From contig NZ_BAFE01000025.1 in the NCBI RefSeq assembly GCF_000247995.1, positions 1-36,189 on the forward strand: DNA of 36,189 nt, read 5' to 3'. Positions 28,542-35,484 of the stretch are shown here, one piece after another (within the stretch, counting starts at the first letter, position 1; each line of letters opens with the position of its first letter). The translations under genes and the position numbers were made by a program. Source of the stretch: Mobilicoccus pelagius NBRC 104925. Lineage in GTDB: Bacteria; Actinomycetota; Actinomycetes; Actinomycetales; Dermatophilaceae. A model generated the notes under the pieces. The model was given only the letters and a program-made list of their open reading frames with translations, ran no database searches and was not told the origin of the DNA.

Positions 28542-28564
28542 GCGGACGGAGGATGACCGTCCGC
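28542..28564 (-). terminator. Stem-loop in the grpE-dnaJ gap
   Basis: GCGGACGG (28542-28549) pairs with CCGTCCGC (28557-28564) around a 7-nt loop, starting 3 nt past the grpE stop. As the operon continues, it may be a partial terminator or an RNA-stability element. Confidence 0.5.
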
Positions 28565-28567
28565 CTC

Positions 28568-29338
28568 TCAGGCCGGGTCTGCGACGGAGACCCGCGCGGC
28601 CCGGACGACACGGTCGCCCATGCGGAAGCCGGGTTGCATGACCATGACGACGGTCGTGTCGGTCGTGCCCGGCGGCAGGTCGGCCGTCGTGTGCATGAGC
28701 GCCTCGTGGACGGTGGGGTCGAAGGTCTCGCCGACCTCTCCGTACATCGTCACGCCGTGCCCGGCGAGGATGCTCTCGAGCTTGGTCGCGATCTTCGCGA
28801 AGGGGCTGTCCTCGGTGAGTTCGCCGTGCTGACGGGCGAAGTAGATCTCGTCGAGCACCGGCAGGAGCGACTCGACGACGTCGGCGGTGGCCCGCTTGCG
28901 GTCGTCGGCGCGGTCGCGGTCGACGCGGCGCTTGTAGTTGACGTACTCGGCGTTGAGGCGCTGGTAGTCGGCGAGGCGTTCGGCGGCGAGGCGTTCGGTG
29001 TCGGACTGGCCGCCCTGCGGGGCGGACTCCTGGGCCGGATGGTCCTCCGTCGGGGGGTCGGTGAGGTCGCCCTGCACGGCGGCGTCGGGCAGTGTGCCGT
29101 CCTCGGCGCCGCTGGCGACGCTCGCGCCGTCACCGGTGTCGGGGGCCGGCTCGGCGGCGGCGGTATTCTCGACGCCCGCGTACGCGGCGCGGGCGGCCGC
29201 AGCTGCGGCGGCGCCGGTCGCGGGCGAGGTCGGACGCGCGTGGGCCATGCCGTCGGCGTCGCCGTCGGGCTGGGGGTTCCGACCGGGGCGGGCGGCGGTG
29301 TGGTCCTCGGTGTCCGGTTGGCTGTCGTGGGTGCTCAT
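28568..29338 (-). CDS. grpE: Nucleotide exchange factor GrpE
   Basis: A 256-residue dimeric exchange factor that releases ADP from DnaK. The first 120 or so residues are disordered, acidic and Ala/Pro-rich. A coiled-coil helix follows (AERLADYQRLNAEYVNYKRR), then the four-helix bundle and the C-terminal beta-wing ending VMQPGFRMGDRVVRAARVSV. It is longer than E. coli GrpE (197) because of the N-terminal tail. AAGGAG precedes the ATG. It is the second gene of the heat-shock operon. Confidence 0.95.
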   Translation of the reverse strand: MSTHDSQPDTEDHTAARPGRNPQPDGDADGMAHARPTSPATGAAAAAAARAAYAGVENTAAAEPAPDTGDGASVASGAEDGTLPDAAVQGDLTDPPTEDHPAQESAPQGGQSDTERLAAERLADYQRLNAEYVNYKRRVDRDRADDRKRATADVVESLLPVLDEIYFARQHGELTEDSPFAKIATKLESILAGHGVTMYGEVGETFDPTVHEALMHTTADLPPGTTDTTVVMVMQPGFRMGDRVVRAARVSVADPA

Positions 29339-29405
29339 TGCGGCTCCTTATGAGTTCCGGCGCCGCCCTCCCGGCGGTCGGAACGGTGGTGGTGGCGGGT
29401 TGGGG

Positions 29406-29444
29406 TCCGCCCCGGCCTCACGCGGATGATGAGGCCGGGGCGGA
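29406..29444 (-). terminator. Strong stem-loop in the dnaK-grpE gap
   Basis: Positions 29406-29420 pair perfectly (15 bp) with 29430-29444 around a 9-nt loop. It begins 27 nt past the dnaK stop and about 70 nt before the grpE start. It may act as a partial terminator or processing barrier that keeps DnaK above its co-chaperones. Confidence 0.6.
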
Positions 29445-29471
29445 TCTCAGCAGGTCACGAGGTGTGACGAC

Positions 29472-31379
29472 TCACTTCTTGTCGTCGTCGTCGACGACCT
29501 CGGCGTCGACGACGTCGTCGTCGGCTCCGCTCGCCTGGCCACCGGCGGCGCCGGCGTCCTCGGCACCGGGGAACGGACCGGACTGCGCGCCGGCCTGCTC
29601 GCCCTCGGCCTGGGTGGCGGCGTACATGGCCGCACCCATCGCCTGGGAGACCTCGTTGAGCTTGGCCACCTTGGTGTTGAGCTCGTCGGCGGAGACGGCC
29701 TCGTCACCGGTCTTGCCGAGCGCGACCTTGAGGTCGGTGAGGGCCTCCTCGACGGGCTTCTTCGTGTCCTCGGGGACCGTGTCGCCGTTGTCGGTGAGGA
29801 ACTTGTCGGTCGAGTAGACGAGCTGCTCCGCGGTGTTGCGGGCCTCGGCCTCCTCGCGACGCTTCTTGTCCTCCTCGGCGTGCTGCTCGGCCTCGCGGAC
29901 CATGCGGTCGATCTCCTCCTTCGGCAGCGCGGAGCCACCGGAGATCGTCATGGACTGCTCCTTGCCGGTGCCACGGTCCTTGGCGGAGACGTGGACGATG
30001 CCGTTCGCGTCGATGTCGAACGTCACCTCGATCTGCGGCACGCCGCGGGGGGCGGGCGCGATTCCGGTGAGCTCGAACGTGCCGAGGTTCTTGTTCGCGG
30101 AGGCGAGCTCACGCTCACCCTGGAACACCTGGATCAGCACGGACGGCTGGTTGTCCTCGGCCGTGGTGAAGACCTCGGACCGCTTGGTCGGGATGGCCGT
30201 GTTGCGCTCGATGAGCTTGGTCATCAGGCCACCCTTGGTCTCGATGCCGAGGGAGAGCGGGGTGACGTCGATGAGGAGGACGTCCTTACGCTCACCCTTG
30301 AGGACACCGGCCTGCAGGGATGCGCCGACGGCGACGACCTCGTCCGGGTTGACGCCCTTGTTGGGCTCCTTGCCGGTGAGCTCCTTGACGACCTGGCTGA
30401 CGGCCGGCATACGGGTCGAGCCACCGACGAGGACGACGTGGTCGATGTCGGAGACGGAGATGCCGGCGTCCTTGATGACCTGATGGAACGGCGTCTTAGT
30501 GCGCTCGAGGAGGTCGGACGTCATCTGCTCGAACTGGGTGCGCGACAGCGTCTCGTCGAGGTGGATGGGGCCGTTCTCGCTCATCGAGAGGTACTGGAGG
30601 GAGATGTTCGTCGACGTGGCGGTCGACAGCTCCTTCTTGGCCTGCTCGGCCGCGTCGCGCAGACGCTGCATGGCGATCTTGTCGTTGCTCAGGTCGACGC
30701 CGGTGTTGTTCTTCACCGTGGTCAGCAGGTGCTTGACGATGCGGTCGTCCCAGTCGTCGCCACCGAGCTTGTTGTCACCGTGGGTCGCGCGGACCTGGAT
30801 GGTGGAGAAGCCGTCCTCCGGGTCCTTGCCGACCTCGAGGAGGGACACGTCGAACGTGCCGCCACCGAGGTCGAAGACGAGGATGAGCTCGTCCTCCTTG
30901 CCCTTGTCGAGGCCGTACGCGAGGGCCGCGGCGGTGGGCTCGTTGACGATGCGCAGGACGTTGAGGCCCGCGATCTCGCCGGCCTCCTTGGTGGCCTGAC
31001 GCTCGGCGTCGTCGAAGTACGCCGGGACGGTGATGACCGCGTCGGTGACGGGCTCACCCAGGTACGACTCCGCGTCGCGCTTGAGCTTCATGAGGATGCG
31101 GGCGCTGATCTCCTGCGCCGTGTACTTCTTGCCGTCGATCTCCGTGGTCCAGTCGGTGCCCATGTGGCGCTTGACGGAGCGGATGGTGCGGTCGACGTTC
31201 GTCACGGCCTGACGCTTCGCGATCTCGCCGACGAGGACCTCGCCGTTCTTGCTGAACGCGACGACGGACGGCGTGGTGCGTCCGCCTTCGGCGTTGGCGA
31301 TGATGGTCGGCTCGTTGCCCTCGAGGACAGAGACGGCCGAGTTGGTGGTACCGAGGTCGATGCCTACTGCACGAGCCAT
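29472..31379 (-). CDS. dnaK: Hsp70 chaperone DnaK
   Basis: A 635-residue ATP-driven chaperone. The nucleotide-binding domain starts [20 protein letters not shown] and includes [17 protein letters not shown] and [14 protein letters not shown]. After the linker [15 protein letters not shown] comes the substrate-binding beta domain, then the helical lid and a Gly/Ala tail ending [16 protein letters not shown]. The start at 31379 is set by the canonical N terminus and GAAGGAG upstream. The longer in-frame extension to 31514 would run through the promoter. First gene of the heat-shock operon; HspR operators lie 116-210 nt upstream and a Tn7-like element lies beyond them. Confidence 0.98.
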   Translation of the reverse strand: MARAVGIDLGTTNSAVSVLEGNEPTIIANAEGGRTTPSVVAFSKNGEVLVGEIAKRQAVTNVDRTIRSVKRHMGTDWTTEIDGKKYTAQEISARILMKLKRDAESYLGEPVTDAVITVPAYFDDAERQATKEAGEIAGLNVLRIVNEPTAAALAYGLDKGKEDELILVFDLGGGTFDVSLLEVGKDPEDGFSTIQVRATHGDNKLGGDDWDDRIVKHLLTTVKNNTGVDLSNDKIAMQRLRDAAEQAKKELSTATSTNISLQYLSMSENGPIHLDETLSRTQFEQMTSDLLERTKTPFHQVIKDAGISVSDIDHVVLVGGSTRMPAVSQVVKELTGKEPNKGVNPDEVVAVGASLQAGVLKGERKDVLLIDVTPLSLGIETKGGLMTKLIERNTAIPTKRSEVFTTAEDNQPSVLIQVFQGERELASANKNLGTFELTGIAPAPRGVPQIEVTFDIDANGIVHVSAKDRGTGKEQSMTISGGSALPKEEIDRMVREAEQHAEEDKKRREEAEARNTAEQLVYSTDKFLTDNGDTVPEDTKKPVEEALTDLKVALGKTGDEAVSADELNTKVAKLNEVSQAMGAAMYAATQAEGEQAGAQSGPFPGAEDAGAAGGQASGADDDVVDAEVVDDDDKK

Positions 31380-31494
31380 GGTGTGTGCTCCTTCATGTCT
31401 GTCGAATGTCACCGCTGGGCGAAACGCCACCCGTTCGGGGTCGGGCTCGTCGATCACGAACCCGCCCGGGAGGCGCCTCGCCCGCCGCGGCGGG

Positions 31495-31515
31495 GTTGAT
31501 GCTCTGGTACTCAAC
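31495..31515. promoter_or_regulatory. HAIR-like HspR operator 1 of dnaK
   Basis: GTTGATG-N7-ACTCAAC. The right half matches the HAIR half-site in six of seven bases. The left half keeps TTGA. It covers the predicted dnaK transcription start and touches the -10 box, where a repressor would block initiation. Confidence 0.65.
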
Positions 31516-31542
31516 TTTGGGAGGCTCAGGCCCTCGTGTCAA
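31514..31542 (-). promoter_or_regulatory. Predicted dnaK promoter
   Basis: On the minus strand TTGACA (31542-31537) is a perfect -35 box. At 17-bp spacing CAAAGT (31519-31514) is an acceptable -10. Start would be near 31507, giving a leader of about 128 nt. Operator 1 overlaps the start and operator 2 lies about 27 bp upstream of the -35. Confidence 0.6.
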
Positions 31543-31568
31543 TTCGTGCGGCTGAGACGCTCTGCAAA

Positions 31569-31589
31569 GTTGCGTTCATCTGACTCAAC
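31569..31589. promoter_or_regulatory. HAIR-like HspR operator 2 of dnaK
   Basis: GTTGCGT-N7-ACTCAAC. Right half six of seven and left half five of seven against CTTGAGT-N7-ACTCAAG. Same half-site spacing as operator 1 and the clpB operator. The predicted transposon end lies only 55 bp further from dnaK. Confidence 0.65.
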
Positions 31590-31650
31590 TCCGATCGACG
31601 CGGGTTCATTCCCGAGCCCGCAGGTTTCTTCCTCGGGCACCCGTGTGGGA

Positions 31651-31719
31651 TCTCATCGTCTTTGGCGGTTTCTCATCCTTCTGTCGGTCGCGTGTCGGTT
31701 GTCTCACTCGTCTGTCGGT
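31651..31719 (+). repeat. Three short direct repeats at the transposon end, likely TnsB-binding sites
   Basis: The copies are TCTCATCGTCTTTGGCGGT (31651-31669), TCTCATCCTTCTGTCGGT (31671-31688) and TCTCACTCGTCTGTCGGT (31702-31719). They share TCTCAY, a pyrimidine-rich middle and a GGT end. An additional GTGTCGGT lies at 31692-31699. Arrays of about 20-bp transposase sites at the tnsA-side end are characteristic of Tn7. The last copy ends 17 bp before the tnsA ATG, so TnsB binding could also repress the operon. Confidence 0.6.
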
Positions 31720-31736
31720 AGGCGCAGACTCTTCCC

Positions 31737-32390
31737 ATGGCTCCCACGAGCTTGACTCGCACGGCCGTGCGCTACGTCTCGGAGGACGGGGTACTCGTCG
31801 AGACCGATCTGGAGGACGTCTGCGTCGACCGGCTGGCCCGGGCTTTACCGGTGCGAAAGATCCGTTCTCATCGGGGGCAGTTGAACCGTCCCGGCTTGTT
31901 CTGGTCCGCAACCACCCGGGACCACATCCCCTACGAGAGCCTCCTGGAGTTGGATCGGCTGCTGCTGGCCGACTTCGACCCGGACGTCTCGTGGATCGCT
32001 GCGCAACCGATGCAGTTGGAAGGGAAGGACGGACGACGGGTCCGTAAGCACGTCCCCGACCTTCTACTGACGCGTCACGCCAAATGTCCCCTCGTGGTGG
32101 ACGTCAAGCCTCCCCAGTTCGCCTCCCGACCTGACGTAGCCGAGGTCTTCGCCTGGACGGCGCGACTCTGCGCTGCGGCCGGGTGGCAATACGAAGTGTG
32201 GACAGGTGCGGCACCCGACTTGATGGCGAACGTGCGCACCCTGTCAGTGGTTCGCAGGTTCGTGGATGCTCCTCCGCGCGGCGTAGCTGACCACGCCCTG
32301 TGGTCGGCGATGTCTGAGCTGTGGATCAGTGGCGTGTCCCCCAACCGCCCGCTCACCCGAAGCTGGGTTCTCGAAGGAGCGGACCGATGA
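31737..32390 (+). CDS. tnsA: TnsA-like transposon endonuclease subunit
   Basis: A 217-residue restriction-endonuclease-fold protein that in Tn7 cuts the 5' ends of the element so it leaves by cut-and-paste. The likely catalytic residues are E67 in HIPYESLLELDRLLL, D108 in KHVPDLLL and K124 in VVDVKPPQ, the E-D-K arrangement of Tn7 TnsA. The C-terminal part resembles the TnsA wing (LMANVRTLSVVRRF). No clear ribosome site precedes the ATG at 31737. A TTA leucine codon at 31845 is rare for such GC-rich DNA. The stop overlaps tnsB (ATGA). The function rests on motif pattern plus the gene neighbourhood. Confidence 0.88.
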   Translation: MAPTSLTRTAVRYVSEDGVLVETDLEDVCVDRLARALPVRKIRSHRGQLNRPGLFWSATTRDHIPYESLLELDRLLLADFDPDVSWIAAQPMQLEGKDGRRVRKHVPDLLLTRHAKCPLVVDVKPPQFASRPDVAEVFAWTARLCAAAGWQYEVWTGAAPDLMANVRTLSVVRRFVDAPPRGVADHALWSAMSELWISGVSPNRPLTRSWVLEGADR

Positions 32391-34423
32391 CAGCCGTGAT
32401 GTTGGAGTGCGGATCGCGGGTTTGGCTAGAGGGCCAGATGTGGACTGTGCGCGAGGTCTCCCCGGACCGCACGCTTCTCGATCACGACTCCCAGCTACGG
32501 GCGGTGTCGATCCGGGCCTTGGTCCAGGAGGGAGTGATTCAAGGGGGTGAAGCCCCCGAGCCATCGCCGGACGCACCCTTGAACGTCCTGCTCTCAAGCC
32601 TGCCCCCTCGCGCGGCGACTGAGTTGCGTGCCCGTGTATCCGTGGTGCGCAGCCTTACGGAAGACTCCGACGAGACTCTTGCGGCGCGGCTTGCCCGAGT
32701 GTCGGCCAGCTCCGGGGTGGCGACAAGGACGCTAGAGCGTTGGATCGCCGACTATCGGGAAGGCGGCCCCGCGGGCTTGGTGAATAGCCGCCACCTGCGA
32801 GGCAGGTCCACGGCCGTCGACCCACGCTGGGACGAGGCCTGTTTGGGCGTTCTCCGGCAGTACGTGACGACGTCGACTCCCACCAAGGGGGTCGTCCTTG
32901 ACCGCGTTGAACTCTTGCTGTCCGAGCGGTATGGCGACGGGGTCGTGCCGTCTCCGTCTCGGGCGACCGCGTACCGGCGGCTGACGGAGTTGTCCAAGGG
33001 GCGCCACGCGTTTGGTTCTGGCAAGGCGCGCCGGTCGGTCGCGGAACGTCCGGAGGGCCCTTACGGCCGGCTCCGGGCGACACGCCCGGGTGAGTATGTC
33101 GTGTTGGACACCACCCCGTTGGATGTCTTCGCGATGGAACCGGTGACGTTGCGGTGGGTCCCCACGGAGCTCACGATCGCCATGGATCTCTATGACCGCA
33201 ACGTTCTGGGGATGCGCCTGACGGCCGGTGCGACGACGGCCGCTGACGTGGCCAACGTCCTCTACCAGTGCATGTGCGCACAACCGCGCCCGGAAGACGA
33301 CGGACAGTGGCCGTTCCACGGCGTGCCGTCCAACGTGCTGATCGGCACCGAGGAACCGGATGGGGTCTCTCAGGAACGGGTGGCGGGGCTGCCTGCCTGC
33401 TTCCCCGAGACGATCGTGGTCGACCACGGCAAGACCTACCTGTCCGACCACGTCATCTCGGCCTGCGCGCGGCTGGGCATCAGCATCCAGCCGGCGCTGC
33501 CGCACAAGCCCACGGACAAACCCAATATCGAACGCTTCTTCCGACGTTTGCGAGAAGAACTGCTGCAGCACCTGCCCGCCTACAAGGGCCCCGACGTGTT
33601 CAACCGCGGCGCGGCCGTGGAGAAGGAGGCCTTCCTCTACGTCGGCGAACTCGAGCGCGTCATCCGGGAGTGGATCGGCACCATCTACCACCACTCCAAG
33701 CACGACGGGCTCTGCGTCCCCGAAATCCCGGGGATGAAGTTCTCACCTGCGGAGATGTTCGAGATCGGCCTGGCGAAGACGGGTGGCCTGCCCGTGCCCT
33801 CCGACCCCGACCTGGCGTTCCTGTTCCTGGACGTGCGCTGGCGGACCATCCAGCACTACGGCGTCGAACTCGACGGGCGCCGCTATGACGGTCCGGCACT
33901 GAACCCTTACCGTGCACGGACCTCCGAGTACGGCGGTAAGCACGCCGGTAAGTGGCCGTTGTTCGTCGACGTCCACGACGTACGACGGATCTGGTTCCAG
34001 GACCCCGTCACCCAGAAGTTTGCGCCTTTGGAGTGGGAACACGCACCGGGCCTGGACCAGCCGTTCTCCCGGCAGGCGGCCGAGTACACCAAGCAGATCG
34101 CACTACGGACGAACCGCCACGTCGACCCCGGCGAGGCCGTCCGGTCTCTCCTGGAGGCGTGGTCCAAGGACGAGGTCACCGCCCGGCGTGATCGCATCCT
34201 GGCCCGCAAGCTGGCCAGTACTCGGCAGCAGAGCGGACCCGAAGAAGTCGAGGAGCCCTCGGCTGCCGTGGAGGTGTCCCAGCTGCCCGGGGTCGTGGAC
34301 TTGCAGGCGGCCCGAGACAAGCGAGCTCAGCCGCTGGAGGCCGTCGACGACGTGGAGACCCTGTTCCAGGAGTATTACCGGGACCACCCCGACCAGGACA
34401 CCTTCGAGGTGTTCGACGAATGA
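32387..34423 (+). CDS. tnsB: TnsB-like DDE transposase (Mu/Tn7/Tn5053 family)
   Basis: A 678-residue transposase that binds the element ends and catalyses 3' cleavage and joining. An N-terminal beta domain (1-55) is followed by helix-turn-helix DNA-binding regions (about 90-135 and 145-205). The integrase core carries D241 (VVLDTTPLDV), D346 (IVVDHGKTYLSD) and E382 (DKPNIERFFRRL). A Mu-type C-terminal beta-barrel domain comes next (about 490-560), then a charged tail ending FQEYYRDHPDQDTFEVFDE that may contact TnsC. The start at 32387 overlaps the tnsA stop and the end overlaps tnsC (both ATGA). CTA leucine codons occur near the start. Confidence 0.93.
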   Translation: MTAVMLECGSRVWLEGQMWTVREVSPDRTLLDHDSQLRAVSIRALVQEGVIQGGEAPEPSPDAPLNVLLSSLPPRAATELRARVSVVRSLTEDSDETLAARLARVSASSGVATRTLERWIADYREGGPAGLVNSRHLRGRSTAVDPRWDEACLGVLRQYVTTSTPTKGVVLDRVELLLSERYGDGVVPSPSRATAYRRLTELSKGRHAFGSGKARRSVAERPEGPYGRLRATRPGEYVVLDTTPLDVFAMEPVTLRWVPTELTIAMDLYDRNVLGMRLTAGATTAADVANVLYQCMCAQPRPEDDGQWPFHGVPSNVLIGTEEPDGVSQERVAGLPACFPETIVVDHGKTYLSDHVISACARLGISIQPALPHKPTDKPNIERFFRRLREELLQHLPAYKGPDVFNRGAAVEKEAFLYVGELERVIREWIGTIYHHSKHDGLCVPEIPGMKFSPAEMFEIGLAKTGGLPVPSDPDLAFLFLDVRWRTIQHYGVELDGRRYDGPALNPYRARTSEYGGKHAGKWPLFVDVHDVRRIWFQDPVTQKFAPLEWEHAPGLDQPFSRQAAEYTKQIALRTNRHVDPGEAVRSLLEAWSKDEVTARRDRILARKLASTRQQSGPEEVEEPSAAVEVSQLPGVVDLQAARDKRAQPLEAVDDVETLFQEYYRDHPDQDTFEVFDE

Positions 34424-35484
34424 TCAATCCGTGGGCGCGCTGGCTGGCGAACAATCCGACCAACCGGTTCAACCTGGCGACGAAAACCGGGTGGGACGCC
34501 TTCGTCAACACCGCTCCCCGCGCCCCACTGCACGCTCTGACCCGCGCCGAGATGGCGCGCCTGACAGCGGACGAGCTGGCCGACTACAACGAGGCGCGGG
34601 CCGTGTGGCATGCCAATCCAGCTGCGGTCAAGACCTCGCAGCTGACCGCCGCTTTCGGGGTGATCGACCAGGTCATGGCTTCCAACCGTCGGGACGGTGA
34701 CCGGTTGCGCGGCGCCGTGGTCATCGACGCGGCGCCCGCGCTGGGGAAGACCACCATCGCCACTCGGTACGCCCGAGAGTTCCACCGAGCCGCCTACCGA
34801 CGGTACGGGCCCGTCACCTCCCAGGGTCATCAGCGGTTGCCGGTCGCGTTCATCCCGCTCTCGGCGGGGATCACCCTCAAGGGTCTGAACCAGAAGATCC
34901 TGCGGTTCTACGGCCATCCGAACACCGACCGCGCCTCCACCAGCCGCCTGCAGGACATGGCCGTGGACTTCGTCGCCTCCTGCGAGACCCAGCTCATCGT
35001 CATCGACGACCTGCATTTCATCGACTTCAAGGACCGCAACGGCGTCGAGGTCTCCAACCACCTCAAAGGCCTGGCCAACGAGATGCCCGTCACCTTCATC
35101 TACGTCGGAGTGCGCCTGCGAGAGAAGCGGTTCTTCGACGAAGGACTCATCGGTGAAGACGCGATCTACGCCCAGACCTCGCGCCGCGCGACCCGAGCCG
35201 AGGTCTCCCCCTTCACCATCTCGACCCCCGACGGGTTCCGAGCCTGGGTCAGTCTCCTGAGCGCCCTGGAGACACACATTCGGCTCGCCGACGCCGCGAC
35301 GGGCATGCTGACCAGCCAAGCCCGAGAACTGCACCACCGCACGCAAGGCCACATCGGATCCCTGACCGCCCTCCTCGACCGAGCCTGCCACCTGGCCATC
35401 GCCACCGGAGAAGAAGCCTTGACCCCCCGCATCCTGGCCACGGTCGCCGTCGACAATGCCGCCGAACTCGCCAGCCGCGCCTGA
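34420..35484 (+). CDS. tnsC: TnsC/TniB-like AAA+ transposition regulator
   Basis: A 354-residue ATPase that in this family polymerises on DNA and links target recognition by TniQ to the transposase. Walker A is AAPALGKT at 104-111, with alanine where glycine is commonest but still within the [AG]-x4-GK[ST] rule. Walker B is LIVIDDLHF at 192-200. The N-terminal 100 residues include a helical segment likely to bind TnsB, and the C-terminal winged-helix region (GHIGSLTALLDRACHLAI) is TniB-like. Its size lies between TniB (about 300) and Tn7 TnsC (555). It overlaps tnsB by ATGA and the TniQ frame by 29 nt. Confidence 0.9.
   Translation: MINPWARWLANNPTNRFNLATKTGWDAFVNTAPRAPLHALTRAEMARLTADELADYNEARAVWHANPAAVKTSQLTAAFGVIDQVMASNRRDGDRLRGAVVIDAAPALGKTTIATRYAREFHRAAYRRYGPVTSQGHQRLPVAFIPLSAGITLKGLNQKILRFYGHPNTDRASTSRLQDMAVDFVASCETQLIVIDDLHFIDFKDRNGVEVSNHLKGLANEMPVTFIYVGVRLREKRFFDEGLIGEDAIYAQTSRRATRAEVSPFTISTPDGFRAWVSLLSALETHIRLADAATGMLTSQARELHHRTQGHIGSLTALLDRACHLAIATGEEALTPRILATVAVDNAAELASRA

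Noticed and set aside
29880..31499. A 539-codon open frame antisense to dnaK
   Set aside because: Shadow of dnaK, running through the dnaK promoter and operators, with no domain.
31380..31514. Longer DnaK start adding 45 residues
   Set aside because: The extension is unlike any DnaK, runs through the promoter region, and the ATG at 31379 has a strong ribosome site.
31537..31545. TGTCAATTC as an alternative transposon terminus
   Set aside because: It is the complement of the TTGACA -35 box of dnaK, and no transposase-like repeats follow directly.
31598..31625. GGGTTCATTCCC resembling a tRNA T-arm near the transposon end
   Set aside because: The invariant A58 is replaced and no acceptor, D or anticodon arms can be folded around it, so a tRNA target site is not supported.
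32245..35484. Reading the four-gene block as a phage or plain IS element
   Set aside because: No phage structural or integrase genes are present, and the TnsA, AAA+ and TniQ companions distinguish it from a simple insertion sequence.
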